Positions 22,661 to 37,100 of a stretch of 64,000 nt of DNA are shown here, piece by piece. A model generated the notes under the pieces. That model was not told where the DNA came from, searched no databases, and saw nothing but the letters and a program-made list of their open reading frames with translations. The stretch comes from Liolophura sinensis (Eukaryota > Mollusca > Polyplacophora > Chitonida > Chitonidae): the NCBI RefSeq assembly GCF_032854445.1, contig NC_088295.1, positions 19,889,385 through 19,953,384 of the forward strand, read 5' to 3'. Every line of letters starts with the position of its first letter. The stretch's first letter is position 1. Both the position numbers and the translations under genes were made by a program.

Positions 22661-25047
22661 GCAAAGATGTGCATGCATTGATATTAAATTAATATCGGCA
22701 CGTTACCAACATTCCCACAAAACTTCATCGCTTGCAGCTGTAGGAATGAACAATATAATCTATTCGTACGTCCGAATTTTAAGTGGTAAAGGATCGCCAT
22801 TTCATAGATAAGCCATCCTACACGTGTGTACTGTTATCAATACCATTATCACCTTTCTCTTTCCAGTGAACAGGAGATTTTTAGTAAACACAATACAGAA
22901 TATTCAGCAAAGATCTGATGTGTAAACTGTGATCCAACATATCCGAGGCCAAAGAAAAGGACTTAAAATGTTTTACATTGTCATGAGCGGTCTGCTTTAC
23001 GCGATAACACCGATTCATTCATAGCCTAATATACCACACGTATATAAGCCCCTACTTTATCATGTGCTGTTTTTCCACGCTGCATGCCGTTTGGTTTTAA
23101 TTTTACACGCATGATAATTAAACCTAAAATTAAACTTTCTTCACAAAGACATATGACTGAAAAAAGGGGTTTTGATTGAAGCTTTATGTACAAATTTAAC
23201 AACAATACGTGCCATATAGCAGGCGCGACAAAAATTTTATATGAATATATAGATATAGGATGAAATGCAGGTAATTCGGAACGTTCATTCATTTTTCACA
23301 GTTGGATGAGTGACCTCCCTTACACTAATTTAAAAATTCAAGAAAGCCAAACAATTCAGTAAGTGTAATATGCAATAAGATGTTTCATCTCTTATAGGGG
23401 TTTCAATGGCAAAATTTGGTGTCAGTGACGTCAGAATTTTAGAATAGATATTTTATGTACATGAATGTAGACATTTTTTGTTCACGAATAGATATTACAA
23501 GCGAAGAATTTCCTCCACAAGTCAAACTAAACTCGGTTTCACATTAGTGGCATCTATCACGATCAATATGGTTGAACATGCTGAATTCACAAAGGTTCAC
23601 TTCCTTAATTTGCACGCTTTCCTCCACTTTCACAGATCGCTCTCTGATAAAAATACGGATAACTATAGCTTCATTTTTACTATATCATATGTCGTAGGCC
23701 TATATTTATACTATAAATGCAGTACTCCTGATCTCAGGACTATTTTTTTTTTATCATATACCCCCAATGGATAGAAATTTTTTCACAGACATGTATGCGG
23801 ACGTTCAGTACCGTTACCAGCGAGGTCACGTGTTCGAATCCCGTTTCCGCGCTGATTCAGTTTGCCACTTAAGTCTTATAACATCTTATGGATTTGCAGG
23901 CAACCTGGCCACTGCCATATACAGATGTATAATGAAATAGTTCTGAGAACAGGCTGAATCCCCATTCAAATAAATGCCGTCACGATGATACATGCCCGTA
24001 GGCATGCCCTAGTTTGGTTATGAAAAAAACCACTTTCAGTGCAATTTATGCACATTTGATTTTGGAGACAAACTTACAAATGGTTGGATTGGCATGGAGT
24101 TTCATGGCATCTCAAAAAGTATAATTTTATGAATACAGTATATACGGACTTTGACATGAGTGCCCGTATGTGTATCACTTCTGTGTAATCTTAGTGTCAG
24201 CCACCATTGGCTGAATCAATGAGAATCATGCAAAATGCGTCACTTGAAAAATGCTGAACTTTAAATGATACAGAGTATGTTCCGGACATAACCAAGGGTC
24301 ACGTGAAACCAGTGTTGAGCGGAATTCCTCTTTGCTTTGGACTGCATGTGGTCTTTATTTTTACTAACAAGCATTGCTGTTACTCTAATGTGGTTGCCGG
24401 TATGCTCCAAATTAGTTTGTCTATTGTTATCTATAAGAAATATTTATCCATTCGACTGCTGTTTGACATTTTTCACATATACGAAGGCTCTCAAATTACG
24501 GGTGAAGGAAACTCAAGTGCTCTAAGCAAACAATACCTGACCTCTGGCAAGTTACTGGCGATCTTTCTTTCGCTTGACCCTTCATCCGTAAACCTGACTG
24601 CACATAAGTGAAAAATTCTTAAGCAAGGCGTAAAACACGCGTAACATACAGCTTTTTGGTGGAAATCAAATAATCTCCCTACAACTTCATGTAAACCCAC
24701 ATAGGAGAGCACCTTAAGCAGCTTCTTGATACCAAGCCTGTGAGAGAAATTGAAGAGCAAGATAGAAGCCCTGTGATTAAACCATAAGCATCTTTTCCAT
24801 GCAGCCGTGCATGGTCAGCCCTTAAACGCAGGGCAGGCAATGTCCTTTAAGTGAAGTGAATCAGTCATCAATCTGGGTAGATACAGGACATCAAATTTAC
24901 GAAAACATGGAATTTTTCAGAAACAGGAGATTTGTCTTCCTATAACTGTGTTGCACTAACAAGATCAACAGAGGCGAGGAATTCCCCACGTTTCCAGGTA
25001 CTTCTTATTGTGAACAATGCAGATTTTCACCTACATTAGTGGGTACG

Positions 25048-25140
25048 CTTTGATTTAATTGATTGGTGTACTCAAGAATATTTCACAAGACAACAGCCAG
25101 TATTATGGTGGGAAGAAACCAGGCAGAGCCTGGGGCACAC
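25048..25140 (-). mobile_element. Family-B SINE fragment
   Basis: Tail sequence ATTGATTGGTGTACTCAAGAATATTTCAC, then AGCCAGTATTATGGTGGGAAGAAACCAGGCAGAGCC. It is truncated after about 90 bases. Confidence 0.7.
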
Positions 25141-27169
25141 CTTGACAAATCTTATATAGTTTCAGTGATGGCAAACATCAAGTTTGTACAGTTGATCAGC
25201 AAACATCAATGAAACTACATGTACATTTTGTTTTTCAATGAATTCAACACCTAAGGTCATCAATAATTCAAAATACTGTAAAAACTTTATTTTTGTCTAT
25301 GTTACCATCCTACTGGTAGTCAGCTCTGATTGGCTGAGGATGTTATGACATGATGCATATGAATATTTATGAGTCTATGTACAATAATATACAAAGGAAT
25401 GGTGTATGACTAAAATAACTAGGGTGGTGTATGGTTTTGCCACATCACAACTTCCAATTTCAGAATTCCAATTGGCAATAAAAATCACAATTCTGCGGTA
25501 TTAAAAAGCTCGGCTTTTCTTCTGAACTCAACAGAAGCCTCAGAACTAAAGCGTTGCAGTGCCAGCCCAGTACAAGTCTCAGATGTTTGCTGGATCATCA
25601 TATACCTTAACAGACTGGATGGCACATTGTAATTTTAGGTTACAACCTTAGAGGGTCTTGTGGCCTGGTCAATTCCATACAGACACGATCACAGCCATGT
25701 GGGACACAGGCCAGCAACGTCATGTGGGTGCCACACCAGCCACAGCTATATAATTTACAAGTAACAGAATAAAAACCACAAAAATTAAAAAATACAGCAC
25801 TATTAGAACCATGTCAAATTAACATCATAATACCAGCCAAAAATATAAGAGATTACAGATAGCATGCTCCATATGACAACAACAATATTATGAATCGGAC
25901 AGGTTTGGTCTGGACTTTGGAGAAGGATGGTAGGATAATCACAATTACAGGATGGAAGGATTAACAGGATCAATGGCGCGGCCGCTTGTAGATGCACATG
26001 ACCTCTTCCGTTGCCTAAAATAAGCGAATGCCCTATCAACCAGAAATGCTGCTGTCTTTTATTGACCTAATACTGTGTCATTCTCGTCTTCCATACATGG
26101 TTCATGAGCACCTAGTTTAGAATCCCATCCCTGTTACAGAAGAATCATTATTGTTATCTTCTACTTCTAATTTTACTGCTTGAAACACGACGTGTATCAC
26201 ATATACAGAACACTATTAAGTAACGTGATCCAAGTGGAAGAAATCGCATAAAACTTCAACACAGATCATCATGGAAATCACTAATAATTCTTTGTATCTC
26301 TTAATAAACACACAGGTGGCTTAACGTATCAAAAATAGTTTACTTCAGATCTGGCTTGCACCTCTATGACGGCACAAATAAGCAGTCTTTGACTTGGAAG
26401 CATACTGTGATTTCTTAACCACATACAATTGTTCTTTGTGTAAAGGCACAGCAGTAGTGTTACTCAACTAAAATGGACAAGAGAATCATTGAAAAATGCT
26501 GACAATCGCAAAATAAACAAATATGCATATTTTAACAAGCACTCCATATGATTATCTCGTGTAAGTTAGTTGAAGTTTGGAAGCTACAGAAATAACCGGG
26601 ACATAAATCAAACCCTATAGCTAAGCAGTCTCTGGAAGTTTGAAACGTTTTGATAGGAGCAAACTTACTGTCCACATGGACACAAGAATCAACTAAGAAT
26701 TCTCTAATTTCTTTGACTAAAAATTTGCAAATAATTTACTTAGGTTCGCACATATTTCATAGTCAACTTTTAAATAGAATGACCAGCATTATTCTGATGA
26801 ATTATCCTCTTTTTTAACATAAAACATCATACACCATTATAAAAACCATTTTCAATAAATAAGACAGATTTAGACAGTTTAAAACGGACCCAAATGCAGT
26901 ACTGGATACAAAGTCATAGCAAGCCTAGAAGGCGAGGGTAGATCCGCAACACCAGCAACAAGGCTTTTGGCAGTGCAACTCTCATCAAGCCTTTGACCTG
27001 ATCGTAATACAACTCAGGTATTCCACAGCGACAACTCATGAAATCAAATTGAACAGAAATCCTCAAACAAGGAAACAATAGCTTGTGTAGGCCCTGAGTC
27101 AGTTGTAACAGTTATTGTTCATACCTGAATAGTTCTGATATATTTGTACACAGCGGTGTATACACATAG

Positions 27170-27216
27170 ATATATATATATATACACACACTTAGTGTCT
27201 TTATACATATATACTG

Positions 27217-27251
<35 letters not shown>

Positions 27252-27252
27252 G
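27170..27252. repeat. TA/CA-rich microsatellite tract
   Basis: Interrupted runs of (TA)n with a short CACACAC block, followed by GGGAGAGAGAGA. It lies about 370 bases downstream of the Axin stop codon, probably in its 3' untranslated region. Confidence 0.9.
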
Positions 27253-27615
27253 GGAGAGAGAGAACGTACTAGTATTCCATTTACTTAGGTGTCAATATCT
27301 ATCCATTATCCAGTCTTGGATATTGTATCCCATCGCTCTGTGCACTGATATAGGTCTTGTAAAACAAGATCATGTGCCAGTAACCTTCAGAAGGTCAACC
27401 GGCTTTCTCATTATGGAAATATCAATGGCCAGGGTGAGAACCCCTTACTGGATGGGGCAGTTCTCAGTCTGTCCCATATCTGAGGTATCACTACACAGCC
27501 ACACAGTCATCAGTTTACCAGCTAGACCCTATGTCTTTGTGATCAGTTCAGTAGCCATTTAGTTCCAATCAAATCATTCACGCCACTATTCCACTAGCAC
27601 CAAGAATCACCCAGG

Positions 27616-28189
27616 TTAATCCAAACGTTCCACTTTGGCTACAATCTTTCCTTCCCATAATGGTAACACTAAACTGTCTTCCCCAACTTCCTCAAACACA
27701 GCACCAGAGCCAAATTCATCACTGTTCTTCTTAAAATAATACCTGAAATAAGGAGAAAAAAACATCGATGTTAATCTGACGTACGTATGGAAGGGGCATA
27801 ACTTTGGGCATTATCAGAGTTATCTCCCATTATTAGTAATGGTAACCTGCAAAATCTGGCAGCCTTTAAATTATCATGTTAATATTGTGACATATTCCTT
27901 TTCTTGTGCACTGGGGATCAAATCTATTTCAAAACTAATTATCTAGATGACTTACCTATAATTGCCCTTTTTGCTGATGAGTTGTTTGAACTGGCCTAGT
28001 GTGATATCTGTGCCTGGTATGGTGTGGCGGTAAGGAATGGGGTCACCACAGAAGTAGATGCCGATGACAGTCTCCTCACACTGGGACTGAGACATTGAGG
28101 CTGGCTGGGACATGGACTGTGATGGGAGACTGGCCAGGGCAGAGCTGTTAGCTAGCACTGGCGTACTTGACTTTTTAGCAGACCTCTTC
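27616..28189 (-). CDS. AXIN1: Axin exons for the DIX domain and C-terminus
   Basis: Exons 28189-27956 and 27742-27616. The DIX domain reads IYFCGDPIPYRHTIPG, ITLGQFKQLISKKGNYR, then across the splice YYFKKNSDEFGSGAVFEEV and LPLWEGKIVAKVERLD, in step with the vertebrate Axin DIX to the last residues. DIX polymerises head to tail with itself and with Dishevelled. The intron sits between YR and YYF. Confidence 0.96.
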
Positions 28190-31100
28190 CTGTCAACACA
28201 AATACAACACAGGCTTAGTAATGTTTCCAGATCTAATGTACAGATTTTTCTCTGAGCTTTTAGCATTGCCATCCCCAATTAAGTACATAACTTGCACAGA
28301 ACAAATTTCAAAGTATACTAGGCTAGTACAAATCCCTGTAAATAATAATGATTTCACTTTCTTGTTCAGAACATTATACACAAGTATTTAAAGCACAGAG
28401 AGAAATCTAAACAAATTCAATGAAATGTTATCACATGTTTCGATCCACATATCCATTTCTTGCAGTCAAAGTTTATCTTTCTGATGACATCTTAATAAAA
28501 GGCAACTTTGTGAACATGCAATTCTACTCACTCTGAGGACGAAAGTGTGGGGAGTGTAACGTTTCCTGACTGAAGGTCAAGACCACTGGGCACAACCCTT
28601 GTAAATGGAGAACTTCGAATCTGCGAGGTGCTCTGAGATGGAGGGGGATTTCTCTTATCACGTGCCGAAACACCAGCGAAAGACCTGGGACAAAAACGGA
28701 AAATAGGTAAAACTGTAACAAGTGGAAACAGAGAAATGCATTGCAGTTCATCCATCTAATGAAATTAACTGACTATATTCTGACATGTTTTCTTAAATCT
28801 GTTCATTCTTTAAACATTGATATCATACAGAAGTTAACCATCAACAGAAGTAATCAGATCTCTTCATGATCTTATAATAAATGCTGAAATATTCTGTAAC
28901 ACTGAAGCTATTACTTTTCTGTCTAGCACTATTTGTGTATTTAGAATAAGGAGTTTCGATGCAACATCCACATCTTAGCAGACTTTGGACTTCTGATCTT
29001 AAGTTTGCAATTGCAAATGTATCTGGGCTCTTACTTTGATTTGACAGGCAGAGCCCTCGCCTCGCTTTCCAGGCGTCTCTTGGCCTCCTCTAACTGCGTC
29101 ATCGTGTTGGGCGGTGTCAGCAGTGGCATGGACGGATCCTGTATGATTGGCTGGTTCGGCTGAACTCCTCCGTGAGGTATTCGGGGTGGAACAGCCCCGC
29201 TCCTCTCTGCTGAGGCAGAACGATTGCTTGAGTTCAGGCTTTGCTGCTTCTTCGATGATCTGAGGAGCAAAAAGGTGACCAAGTTATTGAATTACACATT
29301 CAAGTTAAACCACAGAATAGCTAGAGGACCACACTGGAACGTGTGTGTGTGTTCCATTAGACAACAGGTATTTCTACACAAATCTTAAAAGTGAAATATG
29401 TTCAGAAATTCTAGTTTACGAAGATCAGAAAAGCATACATGGAAGGGTGCTTGTAACCCAAGTCAATGATAAACATCTTTAGACATTAACAAATGAAGAT
29501 CTCTGACTTACCCTCCTTTGTGAGGCTGAGGGGATGGGGATGATGAAGCTGCTTTATGCGACCACTTGTGAGAGGAGCTACGGTCAGAGTCAGCAAGGTT
29601 ACCACCGGGCGCTGTTACATTATCACTTGCCAGCATCCAACCCATAACCCTACAATAGTAGAAATAATATAATATTATAATTATAGATTATACTAGAAAT
29701 AGTATAATCATTACTAATCATAATTTTGGTCTGGGATGAAGTTTCCTTTGACGGGCAGTTCTTGATGAGACACTTATACATGTAGTGCTCCTTTTGATTT
29801 TTTAGCAATCCAGGTATAGTACACCAATACAGCGTTAAAGTGCTTGGCAACACCAACTACACCTGCCACTACAACTTCCCAAGACGATGTGCCTAATACT
29901 AGGTACATACAGTATAGTAATATCTCAGTATAGTCCACAAGATATAGAACTTCACAATCATTTCATACAAGAAAAAAAACTACCCAGTTCATAATGGGCA
30001 ACTCACATCCACTCTATAGAACTGCATGCTTAAAATTAAGTATGAAACTCAAATTATCACTGTAATCTTTTCTGTAACATTTGCAATGATAAACAATATG
30101 AGGGGACAAGATTTTGTGTCTTCAATGCTTTCAAAACCTTTTACATACAAGGTAAAACAATAGCCAAAGTATTGTTTTGTTTGAACAGATCATCAGAGAC
30201 CCCTGGCAAATTACCAGCAGCAGTACTGCCTATGTGTAGCTGTTAGAATCACCATTGTTCTGTACTGGACACAACAATTGTCTGCTACAGTGTCTCACTA
30301 GCAGTGTAGCATCCTAATGACAACAGCATACTGCAGCAGTGCCTAGTGTGGTCATAGCATTGAAAAACAGGCCACCAAGACATGCACTATGTGGAAAACA
30401 GCTTGAAGAGAAGTTAGTTATGGGTGTACATGTAATATTTGTGATGATTATACTCCTACTGAAATAAAACTGATAGATTTGAGGAGCTTACTTTTCGTAA
30501 TTGGGATCCGATGGGTTTGGAGTTGGTAATAAAGGTTCCTTTTCGTACACACCACTAATGCCACTGTCAAAAACACTACTAGCATCCGTTGAAGTTTTGC
30601 GACTATTTGAGCGCCTTCCTCCATCTTTCCTCCTGTCATTCAACTCCCCTGTTGGTCCTATACTGCCTGCACCACTACTTGATGTCTTTGTACCCTGTAA
30701 GAAGTCTCCGTGTGGCCGCCCAGTTTGATCCCCACGCCAATGTGCCATTGTCTTGTTCTGGGCTACCCATTCCAAGGTGGCACGGCCGTGGCCCTGAGTT
30801 CCGTGATGATGATGGTGGTGATGATGTATTGTATGCACACGTTTTTCATCACCAACACCGCTGTCCGACGACAACATGGAAATACAATTGTCCTTTTTGG
30901 CTTTGCGAGATTTTGTTAGTGTTCCTGGGAAGGTAGTATTTGCCGACGCCGGCATTTTGCGTAATGTCCTGTCAGGAGATTTTGATTTGGGTGAATGCCG
31001 ACCAGGTGACCGACTAGGTGTGTGATGGGATGAATTGTCCCAAATTCGGGAACAATGTTCTTCTAATATTGATTGTGCATTATCCTCTTCTATTGACTGT

Positions 31101-34100
31101 ATCAATAACAATGAATTGGATGCCTTCATGAATTCCTCCTTATCACCATCTTCAATCTGTAAACAAACATACAGATCATTTTTAATTTTCAGAACTAAAT
31201 CAGACAAGAAGCTCCATCAATCGTCCTGTATGAAGGTCAGATTTCAGATATCCTACATGCACTGCTTGACATGAGTCGTTAACTTACTGATGGGTCTGAG
31301 TGCAAGACTTATTGTCACAAATGGTGAAATCTGTAACATGTATTGACAATTACATCTTGCTACACTCTTGCTAAGGGGGCAATCTGTTAGTTCATAAACA
31401 TCAAGACAGACTATGGTGTCACCTACCTCACACATTCGAAGAGACTCAGCCATTTTTTCTTCCTTTTCCCTCTCTTTTAGCACAATATGTAACCTCTCAA
31501 TAAGAAGAGAGGCGAATTTCTGAGGATCAGTTTCAGCAATGTTTCTATCTTTTGGTGGACGGTCTGTCCTCTGCAAAAGAAGAGAGGAAAAACTTAAAAA
31601 AAAAACTTATATAAAACCACTTTCTGTTAACAGTTTCTCATCTCCATCTTTAGAATGACTTGAGCAGGTAACTTGACAGCTTTGTGTGACAATGGACGCC
31701 TTTGATGATAACAATTCCCAGACAGACTATGATAATTAGGTCAGATAAAAGACAAGCGCTTACAGGTATGACTAATGGGGCATCTTTCCCTTCCTTATTC
31801 TGTTGGGCTCGCCGGCTTACTGCTCGTCTTTGTTTCCAATGCTTTTTGTACGTAGGAAAGCCATCCCTGAAAGTACATAAAACACCATCAAATACAATGA
31901 AAACTTACCACCAATGGATTATTAAAGAGGCACTAAAGTTGTCAACAGTGAGCCAACCCTAACAAACCTTCTTCCACCCAATTTCATAAGGCTAAAAAAA
32001 ATATTTTGCAACTTTTACATCATTTTTTTGATCACCATTTGACAAAAATTTCCTACTGAAGTGGCCCACACAAATATTCAAGTCCAATGATTGTGTGCAT
32101 ATTGTTTCCTACAGAGGGGTTCAAAGGAATTTTCCTCTTCCTCCATTCTCATTTAATTATGCGAATATGTGTTTACACAGTACCAATCATGGATGGCCAC
32201 TATCACTAGAAAACATGCCACAAGCTTTCATTCATGCTGATTTAACTGCTTCATAAATCTTCAAAACAGGTTAACATGAGTTACCTGGTGACAATTCCCG
32301 ATCCATATTTTTATGAAAAAGCTTGTAGACCCATGAAGGTATAGCCTTCACCCTGTGGAGAACTTACACACTGCTGTCTGTGAGGGACATGGTATCATCT
32401 GTGAGAGCATCGCTGGACAGGCTCTGGATTTCGCTGTCCACAGCGGACACTGTGGCGTAGGAGGTGTAGTAGGGCTGAGACTGTGGCTGGCGAAAACTTG
32501 TGTACGGGTTATACCTGCAGCGAAGAAACAAGAATGATTATAATTTTGCTATTCACGTTAAATGGATGAAAATAATCATTTCAAAGCACATGATGTTTGT
32601 GTGGAATAACATATAAAGTCAAACATAACAAAAATGTAAAACTAATTCCCTGTATACCAGTGTGTTTTCTCAAACACTGCTCAATGAGTGACTAAGATGT
32701 TTACAGCAAATCTGGAAGTTTTTCTGGACCAAAGGCAAAGCTCTGAGCAAATAATATCTCCCTGGGCTTTATACCAGTTTACAGCACACGTTTTATCCCA
32801 AGGACCATGTTATATCCACAGACAATTCAGTTTATCTATACCCTGTTTGCTTGTCTTTTGACTTGTATCACTGTCAATGTGACAAAGCACCGATGCACAA
32901 GATAACAAGAAATATCACAAGATGTTCAGTCCTAGAGTAGACACTCCAGTATTATATAAATATGTTTGTTTTTGTGAGTGGGAAGCCCCTTGATGTGGTT
33001 ACATATCTGGACTGATGTGGTTACATATTTGGACTGATGAAGTATGTGTGTGTTGGGTGAGGAGGTGAGATAGGGCCAGTGAATAAAGTTTAGCTTCAGA
33101 TACACTCACATTACGGTGTCACGACCAAACAGAAGCCCTGACGAGGGCTCACATATCAGTTTGTGTACTGATTAAACCGCACTTTTCATGATCGTGTTAA
33201 GCAGAGTTATTTTTTTCCAGGTTTTACGGACATGACAGAGAGAACAAGGTTTTCAATCGGAGTGTTTGTTAAGAGTGCTCTAATCTAGCTGGCAGGTACA
33301 GGTTGAGCAGGTTATCAACATCAAAGGAGACCAGGTGTATAATTATACTGCGGAATGAAGCCTGACCAGCATTGACAACAGGCTCAATTGACTAAAGGTG
33401 TTTACATTGCTATATGTTGAGTGTACATGTCACAGCCTCCTCCTCAGGTAACCAAAGCAGAGGAGACTGTTACACTTAAACATAACTGACATCATCCCTA
33501 CAACATCTCTACCTATTTGAAGTGACAGCTTTATCATCAATGGCTATCTTTAAAGTGTTTCCCTTTTACTTTAAACAACCCGCTATGAGTGGTTCCGAAC
33601 AGTGGTGTCCTTATATCCTAATAAAACAGCTCTTATCTAAGGCCCATGTATAAGTTTATTGGATCATTGGCTCAGACACGTATATTTTCTGCTTTCGTAG
33701 AACACTTTTAAACAGTTTTTTGTCTTTTGTGTAATAAAGCACTAGTGTCCTAAATGATCTTTCCTCCCTCAAAGACTTTCTCAGACAATAATATAAGAAC
33801 TTCATATTCTACCATCTGTAAAAAGTCTTTGTCTGTGACAATAGGTACACTTGGTTTATTTAATGGACTATTACTCATTGCATTAAAATAAGTTTGAGAA
33901 GAAATAAAATAAATCCTGAGCAACCCCTCAAACACCTGGCAATAGTTGTCTCAGCTTGATGAATATCTGCCACTAGATCAATCCTTAATGGCGCAGTGCT
34001 TCTTTACCTGGGAGAAGAAAATGCCCTCAACCCTGATTAATAGAGGAATAAGATGCAAATTGGTTGTGTGGGACTAGCAGATTCCCCCCCTTAACAATGA

Positions 34101-37100
34101 CATCTGACCAATAAAACTGACAAAGGTCCACATACAAATGAGTCTGGAATGTACTGGCTTAGGGACTGGTCACTATTTATTGTAGCCTGGGTTGTAGGGC
34201 TCTTTCAGCAGGCAGGATACCTGAAGGCCTTCCCCATTCACAATGGAAAAAGAAAACTGGCCATTAAGTCTCTTAATGCTTCAGCTAACTCTTCCACAGG
34301 AACAAATACAAGTAGTCAATACCCAGAAAGGCATGAATTCTATTTGGCTCAATTTTGGACAGTTGGAATTACATCAGCATGGAGCTCCCCTTGAGGGTCA
34401 TGAGGGACACCCTCAGTCTGTTTGATTTTTGCCTTCTTATTGTAAAACAGATGTTCACATTTTGTCCCACCTAAAGCTTATCTCCTCTTTACAAGTTCAA
34501 CCAGAGGACAAGATTTTGTGGACATGTTCCTCAGTTTGCAGCACATTTTGAGATTATCCAAGATATTAATCGATAAATACCCCCTGGAGAAGAGCTTTTT
34601 CTGGGCACAAGTCCCCCATGGAAGCCTCCACTTTATACTGGTTGACCTGTACATACATAGAGCCAAACTTTAAGCTTGAATGAGCCACCCAGCCCAGGCT
34701 GGCATTATAGGTTGTTGGCGGTCAATATATCCACAGGCTGACTACATACTCTTCTTGCTCCCACAGCTTACACCTAAACTTAGCCCTAGGTTATAGCTGG
34801 CAATCCTGAACAGTCAAACAGAGGTGGGTCATTAAACCATACTTTAGAGACAACAGGTAGCCTGGCAAAGGTGCAGTGCCCCCTGGCTACCCCTGCATGC
34901 TATCCAGTGCACAACCCCTTTAGAAATATTGGGCCTCATAGTAAATGTGAACAATTCCAGCCAAGCTCTTCACAAAATTAATGTCAGCCTCGCAACATGT
35001 AGGTGACCTCTTAAATTCCTGCAGCCTCTTTTCCTACCTAGACCAAGGAGATAACCCCCCACCCCCCACGGTGCCTCCTACGCACATAAAATTCTACCCA
35101 CTTCTGCAAGTAGTAAAAAGACGCATTTCCCTTTGATTAAATAGTTGCCCAGTTTAATGGTCCTCTTTTTTATCCATTAAATTAAAGTACTGTATAAATC
35201 CTAAAATATCCTTGTGAAAAACTAAACTCATTCTCAGGCATGAGAGACACGGATGGAGCAGATCATGACAACATATGTACATATATTTCCCACCCATAAT
35301 AAAGTACTCATCGCGTATTCATTCCGGATAATTCATTGCACGTGGCTGCATTTATCCTTTCACTTATGCTACATGTACCTGTGTTTCTCAATGTTAAATC
35401 AGTGTTTGGACATGACAACATCCACGAAGAAGACACAATGTAAAGTTATACGGATATTTTCTTTTCCAAAAATTTCAAATGTTTTTCCATAAAATTAAAT
35501 AATAAATGTGTATATCAAAGATTCCCCTGACTGGATTGACATGAACCAGAACTGGCTTTGTTTTTTTTTTCAAAATAACTCAGCCACAATTTTCTGGATA
35601 TAGCCGTTTTTCTTTCAATCACATAAAAAATCCCACACAGTTGTACAACAGCACTTGTCACGGCCACCACCCCCTCCCCACCCTCTTATCGTCACTGAAT
35701 GTGAAAATAGCACAGTTCACTCGCTCAAGAGAGGCCGAGAACCTTCAAAGGGGAGTGATTTGATCAGATTACTGACGGCATAATGGACTATAAGGGTAGA
35801 GTTTATTTAACAGGAGATAATTGCGAAAGATCAATATATAAATGGTGTCAATACAATTATCTGATGAGAGTGCCCTGCAGTGACATAAATGCACTATTAA
35901 CCAAATGAGGATGGTGCAAACTCTTACTAATCATAAGCGCATGTAGTACCAGTACTAGATGATGTTCTCCACTTGGAAATGCTCGTAACTTTATTGACAT
36001 AAAACAGACCTGATCATTATGTGCTAAAATCAGTAACCAAGCTCCAATGAAGACTGGATATTAATGTCAGATCATGATCCTATTTGACTCTATAACTGAT
36101 GTACAATCTACACATAAATATCCGCACAATTCATGTTTGTACATGTACCTGACAATGGTGAGGCCTTCAACTTTCTAATGCATGTGAGCTTTCACGTCAT
36201 CAGTTGCCAGTCACATTGTCTTTACAGCATATGTGTAACATGAAATACTGAATATATTATATCACCTGTAAATAAACACTAACGTGAATAAAAAAAAAAT
36301 TTACTATTCATGAGATGCAATTACAACCTTTGCCTCAAGTGCCACTAATTGAGCACAACCATTCTAAAGTGCATGAAGTACTTATGCAAAATGTGTGCTG
36401 TTTGACAATTTACATGAGGTTTTATTCCTTGCACTTTTTGAGGCTTGCATGTGGCCTACAATGATGTTTATCTGTATTGAACCTTAATCTTACTAATCCT
36501 GTCAGCACAAGTTAGAATGAGGTATTGCACGAAATCCTGATGAAGAGACTGGGTTCATTAAATTGGTTCACAGGTGACTCTGGACAGATAAATTCAGACA
36601 AGACAAGACAAGCCCGTGCATGTATAGTAATACCCCTACAGGAAAATAACCATACACCTTACACAGGTTGGCAGTTTTGGCTTTATTAGGTAATACACAT
36701 AATCTATTCGCACCTGTGTTAAGCATGTCAAGTATTTTATTTGTCTTGAGGTTAAAAAAACAATATCCCTGAATTGATATATTATTCAAATGAAAAGTTA
36801 AAAGGCTGAAGAGTTAAGTCATAACAACCTAATGCAGCAATTTATTTCCTTGGTGTTTGAACTGTAACGTGTTTGTATGACTGCATGGCTGGCTAATCAT
36901 AAATAATTCTACAGCAGAAATAGTAATTACAATATCCTTTATGATGACCAATAAAAGTGGACGGATGTCAACCTGAGGGGCAGGTTCATAAAGCACACTT
37001 GCGTATCTAGCTGGGATCTAAGACTGGAGCAGAGTAAATAACAAACAAAAGACTGCTGGCCTGTGTCTTAGTGTGGTCTCTTATTTCCCTGCCTTTGTTC

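Larger units (their letters stand above)
20641..27170. other. Intergenic region upstream of the 281-residue gene and downstream of Axin
   Basis: No coding exon could be supported. It contains a 44-bp satellite (21216-22215), decayed family-B SINE pieces (22505-22660 and 25048-25140, minus), a tRNA-like fragment with the B-box GTGTTCGAATCCCG (23820-23850), one TGACGTCA (23426) and otherwise AT-rich unique-looking sequence. The Axin 3' untranslated region occupies an unknown part of its right end. Confidence 0.55.
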